Origin: Pseudoalteromonas spongiae UST010723-006
GTDB lineage: Bacteria > Pseudomonadota > Gammaproteobacteria > Enterobacterales > Alteromonadaceae
Direction of reading: 5' to 3'
Length of the DNA stretch: 64,000 nucleotides
Assembly: GCF_000238255.3 (NCBI RefSeq)
Contig: NZ_CP011040.1
Location: 682,001-746,000, forward strand
The translations under genes and the position numbers were made by a program. Below, one piece after another: positions 9,700-18,110 of this stretch; positions within the stretch are counted from its first letter, which is position 1, and each line of letters starts with the position of its first letter. Under the pieces are notes generated by a model. That model made no database searches and was not told where the DNA came from. It saw only the letters and a list, made by a program, of their open reading frames with translations.

Positions 9700-10323
9700 T
9701 TACTTATAAACTTCAGCCACTTTAAGTAAAACATCCTCATGTAATCTAACTTTAAAATTAGGGTTTACGTAATTAAACTGCACTAATCCTTTTTCATCAA
9801 TTACGTAAATAGCGGGTACAGGTAATACTAATCGAGGTTCACCGGCTTTGTTACGCTTTAGCGGGTTGGTTAAATTAAGGCGTTTAACATAGCGCTGAGT
9901 TGTTTTGGCGTCAGTAAAAAATGCAATACCAAAGGCTTTGCTGATCTCGCTGTTGTAGTCAGATAATAAATCGTATTGCAGTGACATTGTTTCAACGCTT
10001 TTGCTTAGGTCTTTCGGTGCGTCAGTGGAAATGCCAACGAGTTTAAAGCCAAGTTGCTTTAGTTCTGGCTCAATTTTTTTGAGTTGCCCCATTTGGGTAT
10101 TACAAAACGGGCACCAGCCTCCACGATAGAAAAATAAAATCGCTTTATCGCCATTTAAATACTCTTTTAGCGATGTGGTTTTACCGTTTATTTGAGTAAC
10201 GTCAACGTCAGGGATAACCTGTCCGTTCAATAAAGGGGTAACCTCATCACTCGACTCAGCAATTGGCTTTGCGCTTAGTAAAAATGGAACAATAAGCACA
10301 AGGCAAAGTAAAAAACGTTTCAT
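9700..10323 (-). CDS. exported peroxiredoxin-like protein (AhpC/TSA, thioredoxin fold)
   Basis: A 207-residue protein. ATG 10323 is preferred because AGGA lies 9 bases upstream and the product starts with a signal peptide (MKRFLLCLVLIVPFLLSA); the longer frame from TTG 10383 would add 20 unsupported residues. The thioredoxin-fold active site FFYRGGWCPFCNTQ has Cys at 71 and 74 (CPFC), followed by LKQLGFKLVGISTDAP as in AhpC/TSA proteins. It probably reduces peroxides or acts as a periplasmic thiol protein. It lies downstream of the Old Yellow Enzyme gene on the same strand, but a likely terminator stands between them, so separate transcription is expected. Confidence 0.85.
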   Translation of the reverse strand: MKRFLLCLVLIVPFLLSAKPIAESSDEVTPLLNGQVIPDVDVTQINGKTTSLKEYLNGDKAILFFYRGGWCPFCNTQMGQLKKIEPELKQLGFKLVGISTDAPKDLSKSVETMSLQYDLLSDYNSEISKAFGIAFFTDAKTTQRYVKRLNLTNPLKRNKAGEPRLVLPVPAIYVIDEKGLVQFNYVNPNFKVRLHEDVLLKVAEVYK

Positions 10324-10400
10324 ATTTGGGGTCCTAGTTATTACGTTACTTACTTGACCCGACAAGTACTTATTTAATTTCAAATGCTTTTAAAAAGATT

Positions 10401-10428
10401 AAAAAGGCGCTACGTTAGCCCCTTTTTT
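10401..10428 (-). terminator. probable terminator of the Old Yellow Enzyme gene
   Basis: On the minus strand an A-run and GGGGCT / AGCGCC stem (one mismatch, loop AACGT) are followed by CTTTTT. It lies just after the OYE stop at 10440, so it should end that transcript. Confidence 0.7.
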
Positions 10429-10439
10429 AGTGATATAAA

Positions 10440-11483
10440 TTAAACCAGCTCCTGCAGCATCTCTTCGTTATATGGCGTAAGTTCTTCCCCATTTTTTATG
10501 CGTTCAACGTAATTTGGGTTGGCAATAAATGGACGACCAATGGCAAGCAAGTCAAAACGCCCCTGATTAATTGCCAACTCACCCGATTGCGCACTAAAAC
10601 CACCGTTACCTACTAATGTATGCGGGTAATTTTCGCGCACGTAGTCAGATACGCGACCGCCTAGGTACTCGAAGCGTTGCTCATCGTCAAAAATACCAAT
10701 GTGTAAATAAGCAAGTTCGCGCTCTGAAAGTGCATCGAGCAAATAGTCAAATACTGCGCGGTCGTCTGAATGGGGTTCAAGATTAAAATAAGCTCCTGGT
10801 GAAATACGAAGCGCTGTACGTTTAGCGCCAATTCGCTCGGAAATAGCGTCTACCACAAGCAGAGCAAAGCGTGACATGTTTTCTGGCGAACCACCAAATT
10901 CATCAGTACGATGATTGCTGTTGTAATGCAAAAATTGGTCGATTAAATAACCATTTGCACCGTGAATTTCAACACCATCGAAACCGGCATCTATGGCATT
11001 GCTTGCCGCTTGCGCATAGTCTTTTACTAATTGCTCAATTTGCGCAACGGTAACAGGGGTCGGCTCAATATATTCAAGTTCACGCATCCGTGGCACAGTA
11101 TCTTCAACTTTTAACGCACTTGGCGCTAATACACTGTTGCCATTAAAAAAGTGAGGGTGAGCAACACGACCTGTGTGCCAAAGTTGTGCAAAAATTTTGC
11201 CGCCGTTGTTATGTACTGCCTTTGTAACGCGTTGCCAACCTTGAATTTGTTCCGCGGTGAATAATCCCGGTGTATTTGGATAACCTTGGCCGTCGGCACG
11301 AATAATAGTCGCTTCTGAAATAATCAGGCCCGACTGTGCGCGCTTTGCGTAATATGTTGCCATTTGCTCTGTAGGTACGAGGTTTTCATCAGCCATACAG
11401 CGTGTTAATGGCGCCATTAAAATGCGGTTTTGTAATGTGATTTCAGCGTTTAACGCAACTTCATCAAAAAGTGATTTAGCCAT
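10440..11483 (-). CDS. Old Yellow Enzyme family ene-reductase (NemA-like)
   Basis: FMN-dependent NAD(P)H:flavin oxidoreductase of 347 residues, the usual length. Family motifs: RILMAPLTRCMAD near the N-terminus (FMN binding), AQLWHTGRVAHPHFFNG, the substrate-binding pair in VEIHGANGYLIDQFLHYNSN (His/Asn), RFALLVVDAI, and LVGNGGFSAQSGE...FDLLAIGRPFIANPN for FMN phosphate. These enzymes reduce activated alkenes, quinones, nitro compounds and electrophiles such as N-ethylmaleimide or methylglyoxal. The divergent TetR gene and shared palindromic operators match the nemR-nemA arrangement of E. coli, so induction by electrophiles is likely. The exact substrate is unknown. Confidence 0.92.
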   Translation of the reverse strand: MAKSLFDEVALNAEITLQNRILMAPLTRCMADENLVPTEQMATYYAKRAQSGLIISEATIIRADGQGYPNTPGLFTAEQIQGWQRVTKAVHNNGGKIFAQLWHTGRVAHPHFFNGNSVLAPSALKVEDTVPRMRELEYIEPTPVTVAQIEQLVKDYAQAASNAIDAGFDGVEIHGANGYLIDQFLHYNSNHRTDEFGGSPENMSRFALLVVDAISERIGAKRTALRISPGAYFNLEPHSDDRAVFDYLLDALSERELAYLHIGIFDDEQRFEYLGGRVSDYVRENYPHTLVGNGGFSAQSGELAINQGRFDLLAIGRPFIANPNYVERIKNGEELTPYNEEMLQELV

Positions 11484-11502
11484 GTGTTTATGTCTCGTTA
11501 AT

Positions 11503-11569
11503 TTGAATGCTTATTCAAGTTAGCTTTATTTGAATGTTCATTCAAGTGCTTTTTTGAACAAATATTCAA
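11503..11569. promoter_or_regulatory. three-copy palindromic operator between OYE and TetR genes
   Basis: Three 16-bp inverted repeats of the form TTGAAT-N4-ATTCAA occur at 11503-11518 (spacer GCTT), 11530-11545 (spacer GTTC) and 11554-11569 (spacer AAAT; left arm TTGAAC, one mismatch). Centres are 27 and 24 bases apart. They fill the 126-base divergent promoter region, as expected of operator sites for the TetR regulator, which would then repress both genes. Confidence 0.82.
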
Positions 11570-11609
11570 ATTAAGTTATATTGGCAAACTATTGATTAAG
11601 AGGTCCGCT

Positions 11610-12191
11610 ATGAGAAGTGCTGAATTTGATCGCGAAACGGTTTTGCGATCTGCGATGAATGCGTTTATGCATAAGGGATACAATAAAACCAGCATGCAAG
11701 ATCTAAAGGCCGCAACGGGCTTGCATCCAGGTTCAATTTATTGCGCTTTTGAAAATAAAAAAGGGTTACTGCTTGCAGCAATTGGTCAGTACAACCAAGA
11801 CAGCACTGCATTTTTTAACGCCTTCTTTGAAAAAGCGCCATCGCCATTAGCAGGTTTAAGTGCGTATCTTAACCATATTGTTGAGCAATGTTTAAGTTGC
11901 GAACCTGAAGCGTCGTGTTTATTACAAAAAGCACTTAATGAATTGGCGGAACAAGATTCTGACGTGCAAACGCTGGTTACAGAGCAACTTCATCGTTGGC
12001 AAGCAGGATTAGAAGCAATCATTGAAAAAGGCATTCTTGCCGGTGAAATTGTTGGCCAGCGTGATGCAAAGTGCAGGGCACGTTCGTTGGTGATGAGTAT
12101 TTATGGCTTGCGTACGTATGGTTACACACATCCTGAGCCAGATGAGTTAAAAGCATTAGCAGAACAGGTGATTAACGATATTTCTGTTTAG
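11610..12191 (+). CDS. TetR/AcrR family transcriptional repressor (NemR-like position)
   Basis: A 193-residue one-component repressor. The start is ATG 11610: AAGAGG lies 6 bases upstream; an in-frame TTG at 11592 is inside that leader. The N-terminal helix-turn-helix reads AFMHKGYNKTSMQDLKAATGLHPGSIYCAFENKKG, the TetR pattern. The ligand-binding half is helical and Cys-rich (one Cys in the HTH, two in QCLSCEPEASCLL plus a third, and one in AKCRARS). E. coli NemR senses electrophiles through a Cys, so the cluster may do the same here; this is inference. It is divergent from the ene-reductase gene and is flanked by three palindromic sites. Confidence 0.9.
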   Translation: MRSAEFDRETVLRSAMNAFMHKGYNKTSMQDLKAATGLHPGSIYCAFENKKGLLLAAIGQYNQDSTAFFNAFFEKAPSPLAGLSAYLNHIVEQCLSCEPEASCLLQKALNELAEQDSDVQTLVTEQLHRWQAGLEAIIEKGILAGEIVGQRDAKCRARSLVMSIYGLRTYGYTHPEPDELKALAEQVINDISV

Positions 12192-12451
12192 TTATTTGCG
12201 TTCAATAATAGGCTTTTATAGCGAAATTAAACTATCCAGCAATTAATAAACGAGCGCTTAATTACTGCGGCGATGAACCCGATTGAAAGGTGCTTGTTTA
12301 AACTTAATGTTTAAATGCGTACGTGAGGCTTTTTATAAACTAGGCAGAGCTTTTCTTTTGCAAACAATTTAATGTGCTCAAGCATTGTGACTAGTATGAG
12401 TTGTATTAGGCTAGGTTTTACTGAGTGAATACAAAAAACAGGCACAAAAAA

Positions 12452-12478
12452 AGCGAGTTAATAACTCGCTTTTTTCTT
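12452..12478 (-). terminator. terminator of the cold-shock gene
   Basis: Stem AGCGAGTT/AACTCGCT (loop AAT) flanked by A-runs and T-runs on both sides, so it can act in either direction. It lies 12 bases beyond the cold-shock gene stop on the minus strand. Confidence 0.9.
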
Positions 12479-12489
12479 GTAGTGACTAA

Positions 12490-12702
12490 TTAAAGTACTA
12501 CAACGTTCGCAGCTTGAAGACCTTTTTGACCGTCTTCAACTTCGAAAGAAACCGCTTGACCTTCAGCAAGAGTTTTGAAACCTTCTGACTGGATTGCACG
12601 GAAATGTACGAATACGTCTTTGCCGCCGTCGTTTTGTGAAATAAAGCCAAAACCTTTTGACTCGTCAAACCATTTTACAACGCCTTCTACTTTGTTAGAC
12701 AT
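12490..12702 (-). CDS. cold-shock protein, CspA family
   Basis: A 70-residue single OB-fold protein that binds single-stranded RNA/DNA and melts RNA secondary structure. Both ribonucleoprotein motifs are intact: KGFGFI (RNP1) and VFVHF (RNP2), with the [15 protein letters not shown] start and [10 protein letters not shown] end typical of the family. SD AAGG precedes the ATG by about 8 bases. The long AT-rich upstream region (to 13153, shared with the divergent kynA gene) has room for the long 5' leader that cold-shock mRNAs often carry. Whether this paralogue is cold-inducible cannot be told from sequence. Confidence 0.96.
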   Translation of the reverse strand: MSNKVEGVVKWFDESKGFGFISQNDGGKDVFVHFRAIQSEGFKTLAEGQAVSFEVEDGQKGLQAANVVVL

Positions 12703-13153
12703 GTTTTTAACCTTTTTTAAAAGTGTATATTTTGGTGATTATCACCGTCGGGCTTAATTTATATTTCAGCTAATATCGCATCTAGCATCTGGTACAACTT
12801 TTAAAAAGGAGTAACGAAGGAACAACGCAGTAATAGGGATTGATCTATGTTTTAAGCGCTTTGAATATTAGTCCTTTAAGGGTGTTTTGTCTAGTAAAAT
12901 TGGCATTTAATAGGTCGGATTAGTTAATAAAGGCGCGATTTTGCTGCGCTTTACACAGGTGTTAAGCAAAAAGTACACATTTTAATAGCGCGGTATTAGG
13001 CAAACACTGACATATTTTATTCAACATGTTTTAATTACGTGCGTCTCTAAGATATGCTTTTGGGTTATATATCATCGCATATGTTAGGCGTAATCAAACA
13101 CATGTATAAAATAGCGCCGTATAACGCATAATAATAATTTTTGGAGCTTAGCT
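12703..13153. other. divergent intergenic region, cold-shock leader and kynA promoter area
   Basis: 451 bases without a supported gene. On the minus strand a small palindrome GGTGATAATCACC (12734-12746) lies in the probable 5' leader of the cold-shock mRNA. The right side is an AT-rich promoter region for tryptophan dioxygenase. No tRNA, repeat or riboswitch is recognised. Confidence 0.55.
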
Positions 13154-13999
13154 ATGTCGTGCCCACATCATAACTTTCGTGAACTAGAAAAAGACATTCA
13201 CACCGACTTTAAAGACGACATGTCGTATGGTGATTACCTTCAGTTGTCACAAATCCTTACCGCGCAAAAGCCACTATCAAATCAGCATGATGAAATGCTG
13301 TTTATTGTGATTCACCAATCGAGTGAACTTTGGTTAAAGCTGGCAGGGCATGAACTAAGTGCCGCAATAGACAATTTAAATAATGGTGATTTTGGCCATG
13401 CGTTTAAAGTTATTTCTCGCGTAAAACAAATTTTTAATCAGTTAACTCAATCGTGGAATATTTTATCAACATTAACACCGGTTGATTATTTAAAGTTTCG
13501 CGATGCCCTTGGTCACTCGTCAGGTTTCCAATCGTATGGTTACCGCAAGCTTGAGTTTTTACTTGGCAACAAAAATCACAGCTTATTAAAAGTACATGAG
13601 AGTGATGAGCAAGTGCACACAGAATTATCTACTATTCTCAATGCGCCGAGCTTATACGATGTCACTTTATCCATTCTTGCCAAACAAGGGCTAGAAATTG
13701 ATGAAAGCCATTTACAGCGTGATAAAAGTCAACCGTATGAAAAAAATGAGTCAGTACTAAATGCATGGCTCGAAGTATATAAAGACGCTGACAAGTATTT
13801 TGAGCTTTACGAACTTGCTGAAAAGCTAGTTGATATTGAAGACAGCTTTCAACAATGGCGCTTTAAACATATGTACACAGTACAGCGTATAATCGGGAAC
13901 AAGTCGGGTACAGGTGGATCATCAGGCGTGGCGTTTTTGAAAAAAGCGTTGGATATTAGCTTTTTCCCTGAGTTATTTGAACTTAGAACCAAACTGTAA
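13154..13999 (+). CDS. kynA: tryptophan 2,3-dioxygenase
   Basis: Haem enzyme opening the indole ring of L-tryptophan to N-formylkynurenine, the first step of the kynurenine pathway. 281 residues, usual length for bacterial TDO. Characteristic segments are MLFIVIHQSSELWLKL (distal His), RDALGHSSGFQSYGYRKLEFLLGN, and FKHMYTVQRIIGNKSGTGGS, which holds the proximal haem His near residue 239 and the substrate-binding Arg/Thr region. GGAG lies 7 bases before the ATG. The kynureninase gene follows after 14 bases, so the two form an operon. Kynurenine formamidase is not in the window. Confidence 0.97.
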   Translation: MSCPHHNFRELEKDIHTDFKDDMSYGDYLQLSQILTAQKPLSNQHDEMLFIVIHQSSELWLKLAGHELSAAIDNLNNGDFGHAFKVISRVKQIFNQLTQSWNILSTLTPVDYLKFRDALGHSSGFQSYGYRKLEFLLGNKNHSLLKVHESDEQVHTELSTILNAPSLYDVTLSILAKQGLEIDESHLQRDKSQPYEKNESVLNAWLEVYKDADKYFELYELAEKLVDIEDSFQQWRFKHMYTVQRIIGNKSGTGGSSGVAFLKKALDISFFPELFELRTKL

Positions 14000-14013
14000 C
14001 AGGAGTATAAACG

Positions 14014-15195
14014 ATGACAACTGCACACCAGTTACAAGGGTTTTATTCTGAGTTTGATGTGACCAATCGTATTCTTTTGTCTGGCCATTCGCATCAAGCG
14101 TGGCCTAATGCAGCAAAACAAGGGTTACTTGATTGTTTTAACGATGCGGCAAAGCATATCGACGATAAATGGGGCGCAGCGTTTGAAAAGGCCGATAAAG
14201 TGCGTGACTTTTATCGTACGTTACTCGGAGAATCACACGGTGAAATTGCGCTAGGCCAATCCACCCATGAATTGATTTTACGTTTTTTATCTGACTTAAG
14301 CTGTTTTAAGCATAAAAAACAAACACCGATAAAAATCGTCACCACTAATGGTGAATTTCATTCAATGCGTCGCCAGTTAGATCGTCTAAAGGACGTCAAT
14401 ATTGACGTCAAGGTGATTGATACTCAACCACAAGACACCTTGGCAGAGCGTTTAATCAACGCATTAGATAAAGACACAGATGCCGTGTTAGTTTCTGCAG
14501 TGTTTTTTGCATCCAGTCGTATTTTCCACCAAGTTGGCGATGTTACGGTTGCTGCACACGCGTTAAACATACCGTGTTTAGTGGATGTGTATCACGCGCT
14601 TAATGTCATTCCATTTAGTTTAGCGAGCTGGCAACTTGAAACTGCGTTTATTGTTGGTGGTGGTTATAAGTATTGCCAAGCCGGTGAAGGGAACTGCTTT
14701 ATGCGCATTCCAAAAGGGTATAATGGTAGTCCAATTATTACCGGTTGGTTTGCTGAATTTGAAAGCCTTGATCAAGCCCCTGGAAAAGTCGGGTATGGCA
14801 AAGGGCAAGGTGCATTTGCCGGTTCAACATATGATCCAACAAGTCATTACCGCGCTGCGGCTGTATTTGATTTTTTTAATGCGCAAGAATTAAGTGCAGA
14901 ACGACTTGCTGACATTAATAAACAGCAAATAACACGCCTTTGGCAAGGCATTGAAAGTATGGCGTTAACCGCAGGCGTACTGACTTTGCCAGAGCATGGC
15001 ATTGATAATAATGCAGGATTTTTGTCATTGACGACACCTGAGGCTGCTACTTGGGTGAAAAAGCTAGCGGAGCAGGGAATTCAGACTGATAGCCGTGGAA
15101 ACCAATTACGTCTAGGGCCAGCACCTTATGTAACAGATGAACAGCTTGATAATGCACTTGATGTAATAGCAAATATCGCAAAAACAATTGTATAA
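14014..15195 (+). CDS. kynU: kynureninase-type PLP enzyme (aminotransferase class V fold)
   Basis: A 393-residue PLP enzyme expected to cleave kynurenine (or 3-hydroxykynurenine) to anthranilate and alanine. Visible: an N-terminal LLSGHSHQAWPNAA, phosphate-binding GQSTHELILRFLSDL, cofactor Asp in IPCLVDVYHALNVIP, and the Schiff-base Lys in GGGYKYCQAGEGNCF (Lys near residue 219). The C-terminal small domain ends LRLGPAPYVTDEQLDNALDVI. It follows kynA by 14 bases with SD AGGAG, so tryptophan degradation through the anthranilate branch is the likely operon function. The family is somewhat divergent from classical KynU; a related class-V lyase is the alternative. Confidence 0.85.
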   Translation: MTTAHQLQGFYSEFDVTNRILLSGHSHQAWPNAAKQGLLDCFNDAAKHIDDKWGAAFEKADKVRDFYRTLLGESHGEIALGQSTHELILRFLSDLSCFKHKKQTPIKIVTTNGEFHSMRRQLDRLKDVNIDVKVIDTQPQDTLAERLINALDKDTDAVLVSAVFFASSRIFHQVGDVTVAAHALNIPCLVDVYHALNVIPFSLASWQLETAFIVGGGYKYCQAGEGNCFMRIPKGYNGSPIITGWFAEFESLDQAPGKVGYGKGQGAFAGSTYDPTSHYRAAAVFDFFNAQELSAERLADINKQQITRLWQGIESMALTAGVLTLPEHGIDNNAGFLSLTTPEAATWVKKLAEQGIQTDSRGNQLRLGPAPYVTDEQLDNALDVIANIAKTIV

Positions 15196-15604
15196 ACATG
15201 TGCTTTTAAGCAGTATTGCCGTCTTTTTTATGTAAAGGCGGTAATGCACAACATTTAGATTTGTGAGGTTGAATTACGTTTATATCATGTCTCTAAATCC
15301 TGACGCTTCAATTAGTAACGTATCGGCTCAGGTAAAACTCTAAACCCCCTTCTGACACGTTAGACCTAAACCCCTTATTAGACTAATAGCTATAGGCTAA
15401 TGTTGTTACGCTAATTTAAATTAAAAATATACTAAGTGATTGATTTCAATATACTAAATACAAATCCCGATAATAACTGATTAAATTTAAAGCGAAAAAA
15501 GGACGTTTTTCAAATAGCTACTCGACTTATGGCTAACTTTCATTACGCAACGACTCCGCTATGGTGTTTTCATAATAAAAATCTCATCTGTAGTAGGAGA
15601 TGCA
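15196..15604. other. intergenic region upstream of the DUF3360 gene
   Basis: 409 bases with the stem-loop at 15213-15247 and otherwise no gene. The right part holds the promoter and SD (TAGGAG) of the membrane protein. A C-rich patch (15343-15376, two CCCCTT runs) stands out in AT-rich sequence but matches no riboswitch I know. Confidence 0.5.
15213..15247 (+). terminator. long stem-loop after kynAU, possible terminator
   Basis: GTATTGCCGTCTTT pairs with AAAGGCGGTAATGC when G-U pairs are allowed (14 pairs). The T-rich part is in the loop and no T-run follows, so it is not a textbook intrinsic terminator. It starts 17 bases after the kynU stop. Confidence 0.45.
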
Positions 15605-17089
15605 ATGACAACACCAACAGACACCAATTGCGATACGCATAGTGCAAGTTATGAATCGCTTCACAAACCAAGCTCTGAATTCAACACACGCGACGAATAT
15701 TTAGAGCATGAATTACAAATTATGCAGCCCAAACGCTGGCGCCCTAATTTACCGTTTCGTGATTATCGTTTTGAATTAGAAGATACCATTCCAGCAATGG
15801 CCGGCACCATAGGCAAAGTGGTTATGGTAGGGGCAATTGCAGCGACGTTTGCTGGCCCATTAGGGTTAAGCGATAGCTTTATACTTGAAAACGTGCGCTA
15901 CGAGTTATTACTGGTCTCACTATTTATTTTACTGTTTTCTGGTTTTTTATTACCTACTGCTAACCTTGCAGGTACCCATGGGCCGCTTATTCCGCTTATT
16001 CCAATTGTCGTCGCTGCTGGCGGTCACCCAATGGCGTTTGGTTTGTTAATTGGCGCATTTGGTTTGCTGCTTGCGATTAGTAAGGGCGGTAGTGTGCTGG
16101 CGGGATTGACCAGTCGGGGCGTATGTGGGGGCTTGTTGCTTTATCTTGGTTTTATCGGCACAACGTCTCAGGTTAAAAAGCTATTTGCCTGGGCTGAAAG
16201 CATAAATATGGCGCATATAGCGTTTGTTATTATTTTTACCACGATTTTACTTTATGCGTTACTTGAACATTTTAAGAAGCGCTGGCTTGCTGTGCCACTA
16301 AGTTGTTTACTTGGTGGTGGCCTTGCCTTTGTGTTAGGCGCGCCGTTTGAATTTAAAACAGGTCCAGGTTTACCAAATATGGACCCTATGTATTGGTGGG
16401 GTGAAAGCACTGGTTGGATGTTAGGCTTACCCACCTTAGAGAGCTTTATTGTAGTGCTACCGTTTGCTGTGCTTGCAGTGGCTATGTGGTCTCCTGATTT
16501 CTTAGGTCACCAAGTGTTTCAAAAAATTAGCTACCCAGAGCGCACTGAAAAAGTACAAATGAACATTGATGACACTATGTTAAGTGCGTCGGCACGCCAA
16601 ACATTCGGTTCAATTATGGGCGGTGCAAACTTTACGTCGTCTTGGGGCACATACATTGTACCTGCGGCTATCGCTAAGCGTCCCATTCCAGCAGGTGCCG
16701 TGTTAACCGCGCTATTTTGTATTATTGCTGGTATTTGGGGCTACCCAATGGATCTTGCTATATGGCAACCTGTGCTGTGTGTTGCACTTATTGTGGGTGT
16801 GTTTATTCCATTACTAGAAGCAGGCATGGAAATGACTCGCGAAGGTAAAACCACACAATCAGCAGCAATTGTCGTGTTCTCATCTGCGTTGGTAAACCCT
16901 GCATTTGGTTGGTCTTTAACTATGTTATTGGATAACTTAGGTCTGATTGGCTGTAAAGAGCGCTCTAAAGAATTAACGTCAATGAACCGCTGGATTATTC
17001 CACTTATCATGTTTGTTGTGCTTACGGGTGTAATGGCATTGGTCGGGTTGTTACCGGGTCTTCCAGCAATTATGCCTAGCTTTCGATAA
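15605..17089 (+). CDS. DUF3360 family multi-pass membrane protein, NCS2-like transporter
   Basis: A 494-residue integral membrane protein with about 12 hydrophobic segments and a hydrophilic N-terminus of about 60 residues. The pattern (IPAMAGTIGKVVMVGAIAATF, LLPTANLAGTHGPLIPLIPIVVAAGGHPMAFG, SWGTYIVPAAIAKRPIPAGAV) is what I know as DUF3360, distantly related to sulfate/uracil-type permeases. The LAGTHGPLIPLIP segment resembles the substrate-binding half-helix of that superfamily. The substrate is unknown; the upstream kyn genes make an aromatic compound one guess. It converges on an AraC gene with only 9 bases between stops and has its own promoter region. SD TAGGAG is well placed. Confidence 0.75.
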   Translation: MTTPTDTNCDTHSASYESLHKPSSEFNTRDEYLEHELQIMQPKRWRPNLPFRDYRFELEDTIPAMAGTIGKVVMVGAIAATFAGPLGLSDSFILENVRYELLLVSLFILLFSGFLLPTANLAGTHGPLIPLIPIVVAAGGHPMAFGLLIGAFGLLLAISKGGSVLAGLTSRGVCGGLLLYLGFIGTTSQVKKLFAWAESINMAHIAFVIIFTTILLYALLEHFKKRWLAVPLSCLLGGGLAFVLGAPFEFKTGPGLPNMDPMYWWGESTGWMLGLPTLESFIVVLPFAVLAVAMWSPDFLGHQVFQKISYPERTEKVQMNIDDTMLSASARQTFGSIMGGANFTSSWGTYIVPAAIAKRPIPAGAVLTALFCIIAGIWGYPMDLAIWQPVLCVALIVGVFIPLLEAGMEMTREGKTTQSAAIVVFSSALVNPAFGWSLTMLLDNLGLIGCKERSKELTSMNRWIIPLIMFVVLTGVMALVGLLPGLPAIMPSFR

Positions 17090-17098
17090 TTAAAAGGC

Positions 17099-18109
17099 TT
17101 ATTTCGCCAAACGTAACTGGTTTGGCGTTTTCCCCGTTAAACGCTTTAACAGGCGACGAAAATTGGTTAAATCATTGATTGCCAGTTTTTCGGAGATGGA
17201 TTGATTTGATGCAGAAGTTTGCAGTAAGTGAAACAAGGTTACGTTTTTAAGTACCTGATCTTTCTCGTACTTAAAGCTGGTATTGTGAGCCTGTAATTTG
17301 CGTTTTAATGTTGCCGGACTCATTGATAAATGGGCTGCGGCAGTTTCTAACGTTGTATTTGGTTTACAGGCAATGTGGCGCGCTAGCACGGTAAGTAGGC
17401 TGTTTAATTTTTGTTTTTTAGTCAGCTTATAAAATGCTTGGCGCCTTAAAATAGTACTGCTCCCTTTAGCCGGTACATCCAACTGTTCGCTCTTTATCGA
17501 TATCAAAAGCAATGGCTTATCAAATATCACAGGTTGTTTTACATATGTGTGGTAATACTCAAGATGTTTAGGTGCTTTAAACGGCAATTGTATGGTGATA
17601 TCAATTTCTGGAAAACGCCAGTCAATAAAGTGGCACACAATACTTATTAACGTTTCATAAAAGAAACGTTCAACTCGCTCGGTGCAATGTTTAATTCCCA
17701 CATCAATAACAAAATGACGCTGTTGTTCGCTGTTAAATTCGCTAAATTTACATACCGGAAAAAACTCATTACTAAAGCACCTGAGCAGCTTGAATACGTG
17801 CGTTAGATTGCGTGCGTTTACAATTGCGGTTTTTATCTCAGAATTGTAATGATTAAAAAACTGTTGACCAATTTGAAAGCTAAAATCGTTATGCGGCAAT
17901 AAATTCATACTATTGTGACAACAGACTGCTAACTGATCAAAACTAATGTTAATGTCGCTTTTTAACAGGTCGTAATAGGCTAATTTACTGCCGTTTAGCA
18001 CTTTACTGGTATCTACGCCTTGCTGCTGACAAAGTTCAAGCAAAGGCAATAACAAAAGTGCACTTGGAATTACTTTATCGCTGCATTCAAAATAGGTCAC
18101 GTTTGCCAA
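17099..18109 (-). CDS. AraC family transcriptional regulator (Arabinose_bd-type N-domain)
   Basis: A 336-residue regulator. The N-terminal half (LLLLPLLELCQQQGVD.., SFQIGQQFFNHYNSEI, FEINEF-like core) fits the OruR/ArgR-type sensor domain of AraC proteins. The C-terminal DNA-binding domain has the first helix-turn-helix TLETAAAHLSMSPATLKRKLQAHN and the second QSISEKLAINDLTNFRRLLKRLTGKTPNQLR. A TTG start at 18109 is used because AGGTGG, lying in the end of the upstream GGDEF gene, is 6 bases away; GTG 18100 is possible. Only one base separates it from the upstream gene's stop, so the two are translationally coupled. Target genes are unknown. Confidence 0.88.
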   Translation of the reverse strand: MANVTYFECSDKVIPSALLLLPLLELCQQQGVDTSKVLNGSKLAYYDLLKSDINISFDQLAVCCHNSMNLLPHNDFSFQIGQQFFNHYNSEIKTAIVNARNLTHVFKLLRCFSNEFFPVCKFSEFNSEQQRHFVIDVGIKHCTERVERFFYETLISIVCHFIDWRFPEIDITIQLPFKAPKHLEYYHTYVKQPVIFDKPLLLISIKSEQLDVPAKGSSTILRRQAFYKLTKKQKLNSLLTVLARHIACKPNTTLETAAAHLSMSPATLKRKLQAHNTSFKYEKDQVLKNVTLFHLLQTSASNQSISEKLAINDLTNFRRLLKRLTGKTPNQLRLAK

Positions 18110-18110
18110 A

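Noticed and set aside
10324..10383. N-terminal extension of the peroxiredoxin-like protein from TTG 10383
   Set aside because: It would place 20 polar residues before a clear signal peptide; ATG 10323 has a proper SD.
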